Shown piece after piece: positions 8,807 through 19,517 of a DNA stretch of 64,000 nucleotides (positions are counted from its first letter, which is position 1; every line of letters starts with the position of its first letter). Source of the stretch: Saccharomycopsis fibuligera x Saccharomycopsis cf. fibuligera (taxonomy: Eukaryota; Ascomycota; Saccharomycetes; Ascoideales; Saccharomycopsidaceae); NCBI GenBank assembly GCA_001936135.1, contig CP012813.1, positions 62,001-126,000 of the forward strand. Reading direction: 5' to 3'. The notes beneath the pieces are model-generated. The model had not been told where the DNA came from and searched no databases. It was given only the letters and a program-made list of their open reading frames with translations. A program made the position numbers and the translations under genes.

Positions 8807-11608
8807 TTTTTTTACCTCACTAAATCTCGCAGCTGTTGTTTCTAGTGTATGAAGAGCGAACAATGGATCCTTCTGTAAATATAAGTTAAATTAGCATGAG
8901 TATTTGTTGATTCAATGTTCTTCTAAAAATTTAACCAAGGCCACGAGATCAGAACAACGGTTCTGTTGGTGCGGGCTAAAACAGCGAAATCTTGTAAAAG
9001 TTTGGCCATACTTAGTTATATTAACACCAATAAAGAGCGGAACAGCAGTACTGCTGTGAGGACGTCCTCTCTGTAACCCGCCCAGAGAGGCGCATGTGCT
9101 TAGATATTATGAATGATCATACATATATATGCATAGATATGCGGTATCATACATATATTTTCTGCGCGCTTCAAAACTTGCGGCCGAGCGATAGCTTCCT
9201 GAAGATAACAGGCCAGCAGGCCCACCAGTCACCAGACCATACTATGTACTAACTGTGTATAGTGGTTATAGTTATGGTGTATTTCCAGGGAGAAGGCCGT
9301 CCCCCTCCAGCATCATCATCATTAAAGAAACCGTATACATTTTAAGGTTTAGCTCTGGAAACCGCGGAGTTCCCAGCCACGAAGATATATTCACGTTACT
9401 GTCTTCCCGGAAATGTGGCTTGTTGAATTTGACGTTCGTCTGTGGCGGCAGCTCTTTCAACATTTTTACATCAAAATTAGCTAAACATTCTGGGAACATA
9501 GTAATGCCAGATTGTTTTCCAGAAATCAATTTATACTCTTGGACTATAACCATAGAAATATGTCTCCTTAAAATAGTCTTAATAAGGATAGTAAACGTAA
9601 ACAGTGCTTTGAATAGCAGCAACAGATAGTGATATTATCTTTATAAGTGTAATGGGCAAAGTACGCGTGATGCAGCTATGGACCAACTTGATCTAAAAGA
9701 ATAGACGAACGAGCCCTCAATTTTTTTTTCAAAAAAGAGGGGCGTCACTGAAATGATCCAGTGACGAATAGCTTTCATTGGTAAAAATGTCTGGATACCG
9801 AGCAAAATAGTGAAACGTATTATATTTAAGCTTGAAAAGGCTCACGACCCAACCCGCCATCATACTATACCAGTGTTATAAATAAAAAGTAAAACTATAA
9901 TGGCAAGTATTTTGCTACTACTGCTCGTGGGTTATTCTGCAACGAGATTCTTAGGAAATTAAAAAAGTTCTCTTTTTGAAAAGCTATAAGTCAGAGCACA
10001 GTTAGGATTATAGTCAACAAAAAAAAATTTATTGTGAATGTCAGCGGGGAGATGTAAAACAATGCCCAAAATGGTGGTTTATGGAGAGTGAATAATATTG
10101 ACTAGTCAAAAATATGTGTGGACGGATGGCTAAAAAGTTGTAATGGCAACGGTAATGACAATTGTTTCCTATTACATTTCTGCAATGTTTAGAGGGAAAG
10201 CTGAGAAAACGTAAATATCAAACTATTACTCCAGTGTGCTGTAAGTTACCCATGCTGCTTTGAGGTATTCGGTCGGCAGGCCAACTCCGGATCAGTCATC
10301 CCAATCCAAAGCATTTTCAGTCAAGCCAACTAGGAATACGTCAATAAAGACTAAATCAGCTCAAGGCAGCGGTTGCCGCTCAATTTGCCTAATTTGAAAG
10401 CAGGCAAATAAAAACCTAAGATCTAATGTTTTACCACCAACCCACGAACATGCAAAATAAAAAGAAAAAAAGTAAAACAAAAAATTGCGGCCAAGAAGAC
10501 TAAGGCCAAAAGTATATTACAGATTACAGTTTGTACTACTCACCAAACTGCTCGTAGGGTTCCCAGAGCTGAGAAAAGCAATGTTCAGCTGTGGACATGT
10601 TCCTTATTCGCCATTACTTATACTGCTGAAGATCCCGTCTCCCTTGGTATTTCTTTGTTTTTTATTACAAAAAAAGTGTGCTTTCTAGTCTTAAAGGGAA
10701 ATCGATGCTTGTCGAACTAACGGAGGCACGTGCACAGCTCATCGTAACTGGCATAACTTTGAGCCAACTAGCAGACATGAAGTTCGCAAACAATTTTGTT
10801 TTACCAACACTTAAAATAACCTTACAACATCAGCCATTAGCTACTAGAATACAACTACGCTTGAAGCTTAAAGAGAGATGTTCTTCCTTTCTTTTTTCTT
10901 TCCTTCGATTATGTTTTCGGTTGCTATTTACTCATACACAGATCAGAGCAAATACGGGTACGAAACTATGTGGTTCACCATATACGGAGAAAAACCTTAC
11001 TCGCCAACAAATACTTGCAAAGTATACACTTTAAGGGAATTATAGGATTTATCCCTGTGTGAGTGAAAGCCGATAAATCCACCAGGGCAAATTTTTCTCC
11101 TTAGCACAAATTAGCAAACACAGAGTGCGCCAATTGGCTAGTCTGGGTCCTCATACTACTCTATGTTGAAAGTGGCATGAGCACAGTTATTATTACAATT
11201 AGAGTTGGCCTGAATCTGAGCGATTTATTTATAATAGCGAAATGTTATATGGACTTTGTCTTTCGTCTGTTGATTGCTTTAGTACAATGTGGAGAAAGCT
11301 GCGTGGTAAGTTGTTTACTTTGAAAGAAAGAAAGAAAGAAAAGAAGCCAGAGCTATCAGAAAAAGAATGCTAAGGAACTAGTCGACATAATCAGGCAAGG
11401 TATAAGAACCGTAAAAGTGTATATATACCAGTTATCATGTGAATCAGCCCAGCCAACTGAAATCCACGGCTGTAGAGTAATAGATCTAACCATAGTTCGG
11501 AAAAAGTAAGAGACTTGAAAAAAAGATCAGGTGGAAAAAAAAAAGCTTTGCAACCGGTTATTCTCTAATTAGAATTAAAATTTTTCCTACCTGACAATCT
11601 TGCCTCAG

Positions 11609-11622
11609 CCGCATTAATGCGG
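11609..11622. promoter_or_regulatory. CCG-N8-CGG palindrome upstream of the ATO gene
   Basis: CCGCATTAATGCGG is a perfect 14-bp palindrome about 335 bp before the ATG at 11958. Inverted CCG/CGG triplets are the classic target of dimeric Zn2Cys6 regulators in fungi. Which factor would use an 8-base spacer here is unknown. The gene's family is carbon-source regulated in S. cerevisiae, so a zinc-cluster site is plausible. Confidence 0.4.
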
Positions 11623-11779
11623 ATTCCTGATTTTACAATTGCCCCAGAAAGATGCAGCATCATGCAAGTTTACCGCACTAGTGCAGCAACGGCTAACCGC
11701 ATTTTTTGCATTTTGGGTTTCCGCCGTTTGTGGGTCCAACATGTTAGCATGTCATTTTCAAATTACTGAGCAGAGAAAT

Positions 11780-11790
11780 TATATAAAAGG
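11780..11790 (+). promoter_or_regulatory. TATA box of the ATO gene
   Basis: TATATAAAAGG lies 168 bp upstream of the ATG. It is a strong consensus TATA, which suits a highly inducible gene. An A-rich leader follows. Confidence 0.6.
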
Positions 11791-11957
11791 GTCAGAGTTG
11801 CAAGACTTCTGGCTTGAATAATTACAGTAACAAAAAAAAAAATCTCAATTATCTCCTTATCAATAACTACAAAGATTTTTATCTATTAACAGCTACAAAT
11901 ACAATCACAACTGCTATAAATTACGAGACAATACAAGCCAACACAACATAACTCAAC

Positions 11958-12725
11958 ATGGCTGATTTCGACTTAGAAAAACAATCTCAAGAAAGCTTAC
12001 CTCAAACCCCAATTTCCAGAATCCAAACCAAACTAAGTGACGGTAGAGAGGTTGTTAGTTTCGGTAACACTAGAGTTTACAAAGATGAATTAGTAACTGC
12101 ATTTGGTGGTGATTTCAATCCAAATCGTTATTCGGTGCCAACTCAACACAAATTTGCTAATCCCGCACCTCTTGGTCTTTCTGGTTTTGCTATGTACTTG
12201 TTTGTGTTATCTTTATTCAATTGCGGTGCAAGAGGAATTGCTATTGATAATTTAATTGTTGGATTAGCTTATTTTTACGGTGGTGCGGTATTAATCTTAA
12301 CCGGTATGTGGTGCATGGTTGTGGAAAATGCATTTGGTGGATTAGTGTTCTCATCTTATGGGGCTTTTTGGATTTCTTATGCAACAATTTTCACTGATGC
12401 TTTTGGTATTCAAGCAGCTTATGCTGATGCTCCTGAACAATTGAGCAATTCTCTCGGCATATATATGCTTGCATGGACTTTATTTTCTGTGATGGTTACT
12501 GTTTGCACAATTAGATCAACAGTGGCATTCTTTTCTGTGTTCCTTACTCTTGATATCACCTTCTTACTTTTAACAATTGCAGAGTTTACTGGATCTGCAG
12601 GTTGTGTTAAAGGTGCTGGGGTAATTGGAGTTATTTGCGCATTTTTGGCTTGGTACAATGCTTTTGCTGGTATTGCAACCAAAGAAAATTGTCACTTTGT
12701 TGTCAAAGAAAAGAGCCTTCCATAG
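11958..12725 (+). CDS. Acetate/ammonium transporter, ATO (GPR1/FUN34/YaaH) family
   Basis: This is a 255-residue plasma-membrane protein of the Ady2/Ato group, which moves acetate (and possibly ammonium-linked substrates) across the membrane. The family signature NPAPLGLSGFAM is at about residues 69-80. It is followed by six hydrophobic segments and ends in a short hydrophilic tail. The hydrophilic N-terminus of about 65 residues is normal for yeast members. Length and signature agree with the family. The ATG at 11958 follows an A-rich leader and a strong TATA. Codon use is heavily biased and contains no CTG, so expression is probably high. Candida genomes carry many ATO paralogues, so I do not assign ADY2/ATO1 specifically. 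The family assignment is secure. Confidence 0.93.
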   Translation: MADFDLEKQSQESLPQTPISRIQTKLSDGREVVSFGNTRVYKDELVTAFGGDFNPNRYSVPTQHKFANPAPLGLSGFAMYLFVLSLFNCGARGIAIDNLIVGLAYFYGGAVLILTGMWCMVVENAFGGLVFSSYGAFWISYATIFTDAFGIQAAYADAPEQLSNSLGIYMLAWTLFSVMVTVCTIRSTVAFFSVFLTLDITFLLLTIAEFTGSAGCVKGAGVIGVICAFLAWYNAFAGIATKENCHFVVKEKSLP

Positions 12726-14178
12726 AAAGCCTTGCTAAAGAATTAGTTTTTTCAAAAGTTTCTGTATTTTTTGGTCTAATGATTCGTTTTTTTTTATTAT
12801 TACTATTACTATTATTATAATTATTTCTATTATTTCTATTATTTCTATTATATTTTTGCTTTATACTTTGTTATGATACAATTTCACTTTTTTAATTACA
12901 GTTGTTATCTTTCCGCAATCAATCTTTGCATTTTTAGTTAGACTATTTTCTTTTGCTACTCTACTTTTGCCTTCATTAATGATTATTTATACACACTTCT
13001 ATATTAATGTTTACGTCTGTTATGCCCTTGATATTCAATAGTGTGTAGCTCAGTTTAGTTAAGCAGCTGCATCACTTGAAGTGACTTTTGCTTTTGCGAC
13101 TTTAATCTGAAAACCCACTTGTTGATTGTAAGCCTGGTTGAACCCATCCAAGATAGCTCTTAGATATTGCGCAATTATTTGTAAGATTGTTCTTTAGCTA
13201 ATGAGCTCTAGTTCTGTCAGAAAAGCAATTCTATCCTGTAAATGCGATATTACACGTAGCAGATTACACAGTCTCATATTTGATATTTAATTCTGCACTA
13301 GTAATATTTTCTGTGAATCCAACCTGTGTAAATATCATTGCTCTGTTTATTTCAGTGTTGAAATGAAAGGTGCTTCCCTACAGCCATTTGCCCTCCACCA
13401 TTTACTGATACCTTAATTTTTTTTTTCTTTTATCAACGCACCTCTTCGAAACAAATACATCATCTTATGGGGCAGAAACTAATCAACTTATGAGATCTCA
13501 TACCCTTAAACCTATGCTAATTGTTGCCTATTTGGGAATTTTACTTGGTCCTCGAAATATAAATTAGGTAGGTTTTCAGAAACATAGTCTTGAGTTCCGA
13601 TATCCTGCAAGGCTGCTGTGTGTGTGTGTTTTTTTAGCCCGAGAATCGATGCATAGTAGCGATGGCTGCATAATCTTTCGAGCATAGATTGAAAAAGTGT
13701 CATTCATGCCTTACTGACAAAAAGGACCGCTTGAACTTATACAGAAGGGGCAACTTTGTCTGAAATTTGCTGGTGAAATGGTCAACTTTTTAATGATGAT
13801 GGAAGCGTAGCGAGTACAGAATTCATATTCGTTATTTAGGCAAAAACCTATTTTATCGCGGCAGTATATTAAAGTCATCACACTTATGAGTCTCTATAGC
13901 TGCTGGGATAAATTAATAGGGATCACATCTCATTTTAAATGCGATTCGTATGAATAAATATAACCTGTACCTTTAACGTCTGAAAATAGTTACGGTTTAA
14001 AATGACGAACAGATAAAATTGGGAAGAAAACCAATGCTGAGCATTTAAGTTGGGCTGCCAAGATTGACAAAAGCACCTACAACTACTATAAAAACAGAAA
14101 ACCAATTGTTTTATACAACAATTACATTAAAAAAGTATATTGGATCGAAAAAAACAATACAAGCAACCATGAAAGAGC
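12726..14178. other. Intergenic region between the convergent ATO gene and RPL21
   Basis: These 1.45 kb separate two gene 3' ends. The first 150 bases are T-rich and include a TATTATTTC-type repeat (12806-12852), which probably serves 3' end formation. I find no RNA gene or protein in the rest. Confidence 0.5.
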
Positions 14179-15354
14179 TTAAATGAAAGTTTCGTAAGCA
14201 GCTGGAGCCAAAGTTTCTGGTTTGTTACCTTCAGTAGAAACAAAGTGAGCAGCTCTTGGTTGTTCAGGTTGTCTTTTCAATTGAACAGCAACACCGTTTT
14301 TCTTAGCTTCTTGTCTTCTGGCAGCGTTTTCTTTAACTCTGTTCAAAAATTCTTGACGACAAGCAGAGTGTTTAACGTGTTCGACTCTCAAGTTGACTCT
14401 TTTTTCAATGTATCTGGTACCAACGACCTTGTTGATGATAACACCAACAGAAGATTTGGTAACATTGTAAACGATACCAGTCTTACCATGGTAGTATTTG
14501 TGTGGCATACCCTTTTGGATAGAACCGTTAGCTCTGATGTCAACAATGTCACCAACTCTGTAGACCTTCAAGTAAGTGGACAATGGAACGATACCATTCT
14601 TCTTGAAGTCACGTTGGAACATGTAACGTGTTCTAGATCTGTAACCATGACTATAGAAGGAGTTAGTAAAAAGCTTCCTTTTTGTTGATTTTGAATTATT
14701 TCTGTTTGATGAAATGGAAATAGATACACTGAATATGTTCAAATTTCGAACTAGGGTAAACCCATGTGTCTAGTCGAGTAACATCTTTTTCATTTGATAC
14801 TGTAAGATGAGACTATTATCTAACAAAGCGTGATCATTAAACGTCTATTTTTAATTATTTTGCAGTGATATTGTTCGTTATGGTTATTCAAGTCCAGTAA
14901 TTCAATATGGGCAATAAAAGGTTGATTTAGTATCACTTTGACAGTAAGGTTTTTTATCAGCTGGACTGTAAACATTCAAAAGTATTATACATAGATAGAC
15001 AAACCGCATAAAATACGTTTGCTTCTTACAATATTGGTCTTCAAAGTGTGCTTTTTTTTTAGTCACCGATGACTGAAATGATTGAAATTTGATTGCATTG
15101 GTTCCCAGTGTATTACAAATTGCGACCTTAAAATAGCTCAGAAAGTAGCGGTGTATGCTTGATATTCTATGTTTTGTTTTGTGATCAGATTGTATTGAGA
15201 AAAATTTGCCATTATTACTGTTAATCTTGTTGATTTGAATATTCAATAATTAGGTGGCACTTTGACGGTAAAACTTTGTTCAGGTATCTATCTCTTGGTC
15301 GTAAGTTGTATGTTGCAATATCTTGCCCATGATATTCACATACCTTTTACCCAT
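14179..15354 (-). CDS. RPL21: 60S ribosomal protein eL21 (two exons)
   Basis: Exon 1 is only 11 nt (15344-15354, ATGGGTAAAAG) and exon 2 is 14179-14650. Joined, they give MGKSHGYRSRTRYMFQRD and so on, 160 residues ending in YETFI, the same length as yeast Rpl21. The junction splits the Ser-4 codon (AG|T). The donor is GTATGT at 15343-15338, the branch point TACTAAC at 14668-14662, and the acceptor CTATAG ends at 14651. All leucines are TTG, a mark of very high expression. eL21 sits on the large subunit near 5S rRNA. Reading straight through from exon 2 into the intron would give a false N-terminus, so the spliced start is chosen. Identity is certain. Confidence 0.96.
14651..15343 (-). other. 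RPL21 intron (693 nt)
   Basis: The boundaries are GTATGT (donor) and CTATAG (acceptor). The branch point TACTAAC lies 11 nt before the acceptor. The intron is long for a yeast, though long introns are usual in ribosomal protein genes. It has room for a snoRNA, but I could not recognise convincing C/D or H/ACA boxes by eye. Confidence 0.93.
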
Positions 15355-16024
15355 TTTTGCTTAGTGTTTTCGGTTTGCTGATATACTTGATTACCTTAAG
15401 CTAATACTTCAAAGTAGATGTAGTAATATAGCAAGAAATTTTTGACTATATTTTTTTTTTTTTTTTTCATCCAGAGCGCAGCACGACTCTCCAGTCTGTT
15501 CCAGTCACAGTGTGGAAGCGGCCAGCCAGTGTGTGGCCGCCAGTCAAACTCACCGCCAGCGAGTGAGGCGCCAGGGCGCGTGACCTTAGAGACAAACAGA
15601 AAATTGCAAAAAAAAAAAAAATTGGCGGCGGCAGCCAAACCTTTAGGCTGCGGTGTTGGGATGTGATAGGACGGCAGACAGTAGAGAGTAATGGTAACGT
15701 GATATTCGTGTGATACGCATGTTGTTAGCCCTCTCTTGTGGTAGTGGTTTATTAGCCCTGCTTATATACACGTGCTCCCTCAGCAGTATACGCATGATAT
15801 AGGAGGCCACTGCATTAAACATATTAATACATAGTACGACATATCGAATACAAAACCATACATACTTACACTAAATATTGCTCAAAAGTTACTGTGACAT
15901 CAACTCAAAGTTGACATTGTAGTTACCATTGTTGTGTGTGGAAAATAATGTTGTATACTAATGTTTTATGTAACGCAACTAACACCAACTATTATCAGGG
16001 AACACCCTCACTGGCTGCACAAGA
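15355..16024. other. RPL21 upstream region with a GC-rich patch
   Basis: It contains the RPL21 promoter and the 3' flank of the valyl-tRNA synthetase-like gene. A GC-rich island at about 15475-15590, with repeated GCCAG/GCCGCCAG words and a GCGCGTGACC, stands out from the AT-rich surroundings and is flanked by a 19-T run and a 13-A run. It is a reasonable place for ribosomal-protein gene activators, but I see no full Rap1, Tbf1 or Cbf1 consensus. Confidence 0.4.
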
Positions 16025-19000
16025 TCAACCGTCAATCTTGAACTTTTTCAATGAATTGTTAATCTCCTCAATCAAATCAATTTCCTTGCTATACCCCAGT
16101 AGCTGAGCCTTATGTTTTTCCTTTAATTCTTGAGAAGCTTTTGTAGCGTAGTCTTTACCATTTTGTAATCCTTCCACTGCGTCTTTTTGCTTTTGCAATT
16201 TGGCTAGTTTGGACGCATTTTTAGCATATTCTTTGTTTACATCTAAAAGACCGTTAACGAGTAAGTAAACCGTGACTGCATCCTCGCCGTTCGATGAGTT
16301 ATACTCCTTGAACACGTAATCTTTCTCATTAAGGATTTCTGCTTCTTTGTCAATTACTGAAAGCAACACAATTTTCTTGTTTAGCCAGCCCAAAATATGT
16401 TTGTTTGATTCCAACAACTCATAGGCCGAGCCCGCAGCACGAAGTACAACTTCGTTATTCTTAGGAATGCCATAGTTAGCAACATGCTGGTTGATGAATG
16501 TATTTAACGACAACAATTGCTCAAACAGTTTTATATCATCATCCTTATTTTTAGCAATAGGAACAGCATCAGCGTTAGGGAAATTTTGTAACTCGATGGA
16601 TGGAAATTTTCCTGCAGTCAATCTTTGCCACAACTCCTCAGTGATAAATGGGGCTACCGGATGATACAACCTCAATGCGGTTTCTATTACATAATACAAG
16701 ATCTTCTTTGAATTCAATCTATCATAATCATCTTCATATAGAGACAAAAGTTTGTTTTTAACCACTTCAAAATAAACATTATTCACATCACTTACCCAAA
16801 AACTATTAATTGAGCTGATATACTGGCTAAAATCTTTGGCTTTGATGCTTTTTGTTAACACTGTAACCAATTTTGACAATTTGCCTAAAATCCATTTATC
16901 ATAATTGAACTTTACCTCAAAGTCACTTTTTGCAAATTGCTCGAACTCGTTTGCATTGGTCAACTCCAATATAGAAAATTTTACCAACTGATATATTTTG
17001 GACAAGTCCTTTTTCTCATTATCAATTTGAGCCAAGTTATTGAATACAAATTTTTCATTTAAAGTTTGGGTACCCTCACCTTGCAAATTACGCAAAAAAT
17101 ATAGTCTAAAAACGTCTGCACCAAGCTCGTTAAAACCTTTTGGAAATTTGGTATGGAACGCCTTGATCAATTTTTTTAATTCTTTGTCATTAGCAATGGC
17201 AAACTCAGTAAAGTTACTAGTGATTTCTGTATGACCATAGCCATCAACCACAAATAAGGGATCAAACGCATTACCTAACCTTTTAGACAATTTTCTTTCA
17301 TTGAAATCAGCAGCAGCAGGGTGAATTAACACCTCTCTGAATGGCATTTTGTCGCCATTGGTTAAAATTAAGGAAACCATAATTGATTTGGCGAGAAGCT
17401 TAAAATCATGATCAGATGCAGCACCAACAATCAAGTCGTGCGGTTGAAACGAATTTACCAACTCACTTGCTGCTTGTGTATTTTCTTTCTGCAAAGATAC
17501 AATTGGGGAAGAAGCTTCAAAAAACCAAGATTCTATGTCATCTTCATCTTTTCTCAAAAGCTTGACATTGTTGAATTTTTTTTTTGCCTCGACTTCTGCT
17601 TCTTTTTCATTTTGCGCAACAACCCAATAATCATTAATATTAAAGTTGGTGTCGTTATTGGCTCCTTCAAGCTCAACGTAGTACGCCGGAGCAGCACTAC
17701 TACTCAGCAAAGTCTTTTCTGTACTCAAAATTAAGTCTGTAGTCTCAAAATCCTCAATTTCCTCAAGTATTTTTTCTTTATAAATTGCTGGTAATACTTT
17801 CAACTGTTCCAACTTTCCTACTACCTTTTTACTAAGATCAGAATTGGTGGCTAACAAATTTTGGGTCCTTAACCACCAGTGGCTGTGCAACCGTTTCTCC
17901 ACCACATCTCCTGTTTTCAAAGAAATTTGAATCCTCATTGGGTTATCCTTTTGCGAAATGAACAACCCTTTGGCCTTGAGTGTTTCTAAAATCTTCTTTC
18001 TAGCTTCAAAACGTTTGAGACCTTCCCATCCTTCACCACAGTTCTTATTCAAAGTCCCGTCTGAATTAAAAATCTGGATAAATTCAAATCCATATTTGAG
18101 ACCAATCTTGTAATCTTTAAGATTGTTGGAAGGTGCTAATCTAACAGCTCCTGTTCCGAATTCAATATTCACCAATTCATCATCGAAGACAATAGGAAGC
18201 AATTTTCCACTTACTGGATGAATGGCATTTTTACCGACCAAATGCTGATATCTTGTATCTTCCGGATGAATGAGTACAGCAACATCAGCAAACATGGTTT
18301 CTGGTTTGGTGGTGGCAATTACCAAATACTCTTCAGAGTTTTCAATTTTGTAGATCAAATCATTGATAACTCCAAATTCAACTTGTTCGTCGTATCCGGG
18401 AACAGTAATCAAAGTTTTACCCTTAACGTTCATATATTTTATATCAGTATCAGGAACAGGCGAACGCAAATAATATGACCAATTAATCATTGATGGTCTT
18501 CTTTCAATAAGGCCTGCCCTGTATAATTGAATAAACAAACCTTTGGTTATTTCACGAGCATTGAAATCTGCAGTATTGTACTTGTGATTTGTACTGGTAA
18601 AAATTCCAAGTTTCTGAATTTGCTTTTCTGTATGCGTAAGATTTCTTTGTGCTAATTCACTGGTTTTTTCCAAGAATTCATCTTTGCTTAAACTGTATTT
18701 TGACTTTTTATCGTTTAGCAATTTTGTCTCCAAAGCATCTTCAACAGCAATACCACCATCATGAAATGCCTGGATTCTTGAAACTCGAACATTATTCATT
18801 CTATTATATCTGGCTAATGCATCTTGAATAACTTGTTGAAAGGCATTTCCTAAATGATTTGCACCATTCAATTTTTGAGGAAAAGATGTGATCGAGTAAG
18901 TTGATATTTCTCCTGCGCCATCCACTTCATCAAATAAACCAATTGCTTTCCAGTATTCATACCAGGATGAGCTGACATTTTTTGGAACGTAGGATTTGAA

Positions 19001-19207
19001 TGCTGGAGTAGTAAAATCTTGAATAACTTTTTTTTCTCCAGGTTTGGTTGGATCCTCAAATTGTGGTTGTGGTGCTTGTGATGATGATTTAGACTTAGAC
19101 TTTGCCTCTCCATTTTGTTTCTCTTTCTTGAGTTTTTGTTTCAATTCATACTTCGCTTGCTTATCAAGCTTTTTACTTGCCTGCTGCTGCTGTTTGCCTT
19201 CGCTCAT
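16025..19207 (-). CDS. Valyl-tRNA synthetase-like protein with degenerate active sites
   Basis: This is a 1060-residue open frame with the full layout of cytosolic ValRS. It has a Lys-rich N-terminal extension (1-60), a split class Ia catalytic domain, the editing insertion, an anticodon-binding domain (YNPxAPF-like text at HPVAPFITEELWQRL) and the C-terminal coiled coil. The catalytic signatures are changed. HIGH is HLGN (118-121), the following GFDHAGIAT-type motif is AFHDGGIAV (147-155), the region matching CISRQLWWGHR is unrecognisable (about 484-511), and KMSKS is KLSKR (639-643). In the editing domain TTKPET (299-304) survives, but the HDxND-type segment reads NNLKD. No stop or frame break interrupts it, so it is probably a selected pseudoenzyme paralogous to VAS1. 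Its function is unknown. It is not leucyl-tRNA synthetase. Confidence 0.85.
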   Translation of the reverse strand: MSEGKQQQQASKKLDKQAKYELKQKLKKEKQNGEAKSKSKSSSQAPQPQFEDPTKPGEKKVIQDFTTPAFKSYVPKNVSSSWYEYWKAIGLFDEVDGAGEISTYSITSFPQKLNGANHLGNAFQQVIQDALARYNRMNNVRVSRIQAFHDGGIAVEDALETKLLNDKKSKYSLSKDEFLEKTSELAQRNLTHTEKQIQKLGIFTSTNHKYNTADFNAREITKGLFIQLYRAGLIERRPSMINWSYYLRSPVPDTDIKYMNVKGKTLITVPGYDEQVEFGVINDLIYKIENSEEYLVIATTKPETMFADVAVLIHPEDTRYQHLVGKNAIHPVSGKLLPIVFDDELVNIEFGTGAVRLAPSNNLKDYKIGLKYGFEFIQIFNSDGTLNKNCGEGWEGLKRFEARKKILETLKAKGLFISQKDNPMRIQISLKTGDVVEKRLHSHWWLRTQNLLATNSDLSKKVVGKLEQLKVLPAIYKEKILEEIEDFETTDLILSTEKTLLSSSAAPAYYVELEGANNDTNFNINDYWVVAQNEKEAEVEAKKKFNNVKLLRKDEDDIESWFFEASSPIVSLQKENTQAASELVNSFQPHDLIVGAASDHDFKLLAKSIMVSLILTNGDKMPFREVLIHPAAADFNERKLSKRLGNAFDPLFVVDGYGHTEITSNFTEFAIANDKELKKLIKAFHTKFPKGFNELGADVFRLYFLRNLQGEGTQTLNEKFVFNNLAQIDNEKKDLSKIYQLVKFSILELTNANEFEQFAKSDFEVKFNYDKWILGKLSKLVTVLTKSIKAKDFSQYISSINSFWVSDVNNVYFEVVKNKLLSLYEDDYDRLNSKKILYYVIETALRLYHPVAPFITEELWQRLTAGKFPSIELQNFPNADAVPIAKNKDDDIKLFEQLLSLNTFINQHVANYGIPKNNEVVLRAAGSAYELLESNKHILGWLNKKIVLLSVIDKEAEILNEKDYVFKEYNSSNGEDAVTVYLLVNGLLDVNKEYAKNASKLAKLQKQKDAVEGLQNGKDYATKASQELKEKHKAQLLGYSKEIDLIEEINNSLKKFKIDG

Positions 19208-19517
19208 ATTGTGTTGCAGCCGTAAATCTTGACAAGCCTCTCAGACTTCCAATCAGTTCTATTTGCTGTTTGTTCTAGATTTTTCGCCTGAATGCCATCA
19301 TCCACTTCTGTCAATTAACGTAATACGGATGCGCAGCCCCTCATACGGGGGTTACGAGCGCCTGCGCAATCTTCAAAACAAACGTAAACAGAAAACAAAC
19401 AACAATAGTATCCCATCAACACATCCACTATACACTGATCTGCATTCCCATAATATGATACAGAGAAGACGTCAGTAAGCCAAAGTTCAAAATCTCCGGA
19501 GCATTAGATCATCACAA
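19208..19517. promoter_or_regulatory. Divergent promoter: ValRS-like gene / APC5
   Basis: These 310 bp lie between two outward-facing starts. They include a GC-rich core with a small inverted repeat CCCTCATACGGGGG near 19338 and a long A-rich leader before the APC5 ATG. I see no consensus TATA. Confidence 0.4.

Larger units (their letters stand above)
8814..11957. other. Long intergenic region, no convincing gene
   Basis: I see no conserved protein. A minus-strand reading frame at 9272-9553 (93 codons from its only ATG, extending to 9622 without one) has protein-like composition (MVIVQEYKLISGKQSG...) but I recognise nothing in it. It may be a gene relic. The right end is the promoter of the ATO transporter gene, described separately. 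GAAA repeats lie near 11322-11342 and the rest is low-complexity AT-rich sequence. Confidence 0.5.

Noticed and set aside
9255-9629. A 124-codon plus-strand gene
   Set aside because: It overlaps a more protein-like minus-strand frame almost exactly, and its composition looks like an antisense shadow.
10485-11034. Two adjacent small plus-strand frames as a split gene
   Set aside because: Neither has a recognisable family or natural composition, and no intron signals join them.
16025-19207. Leucyl-tRNA synthetase (CDC60)
   Set aside because: The size and class Ia look suggested it. But the editing domain order, the GYDEQVEFGV and EFGTGAVR stretches and the C-terminal Lys-rich coiled coil are those of valyl-tRNA synthetase.
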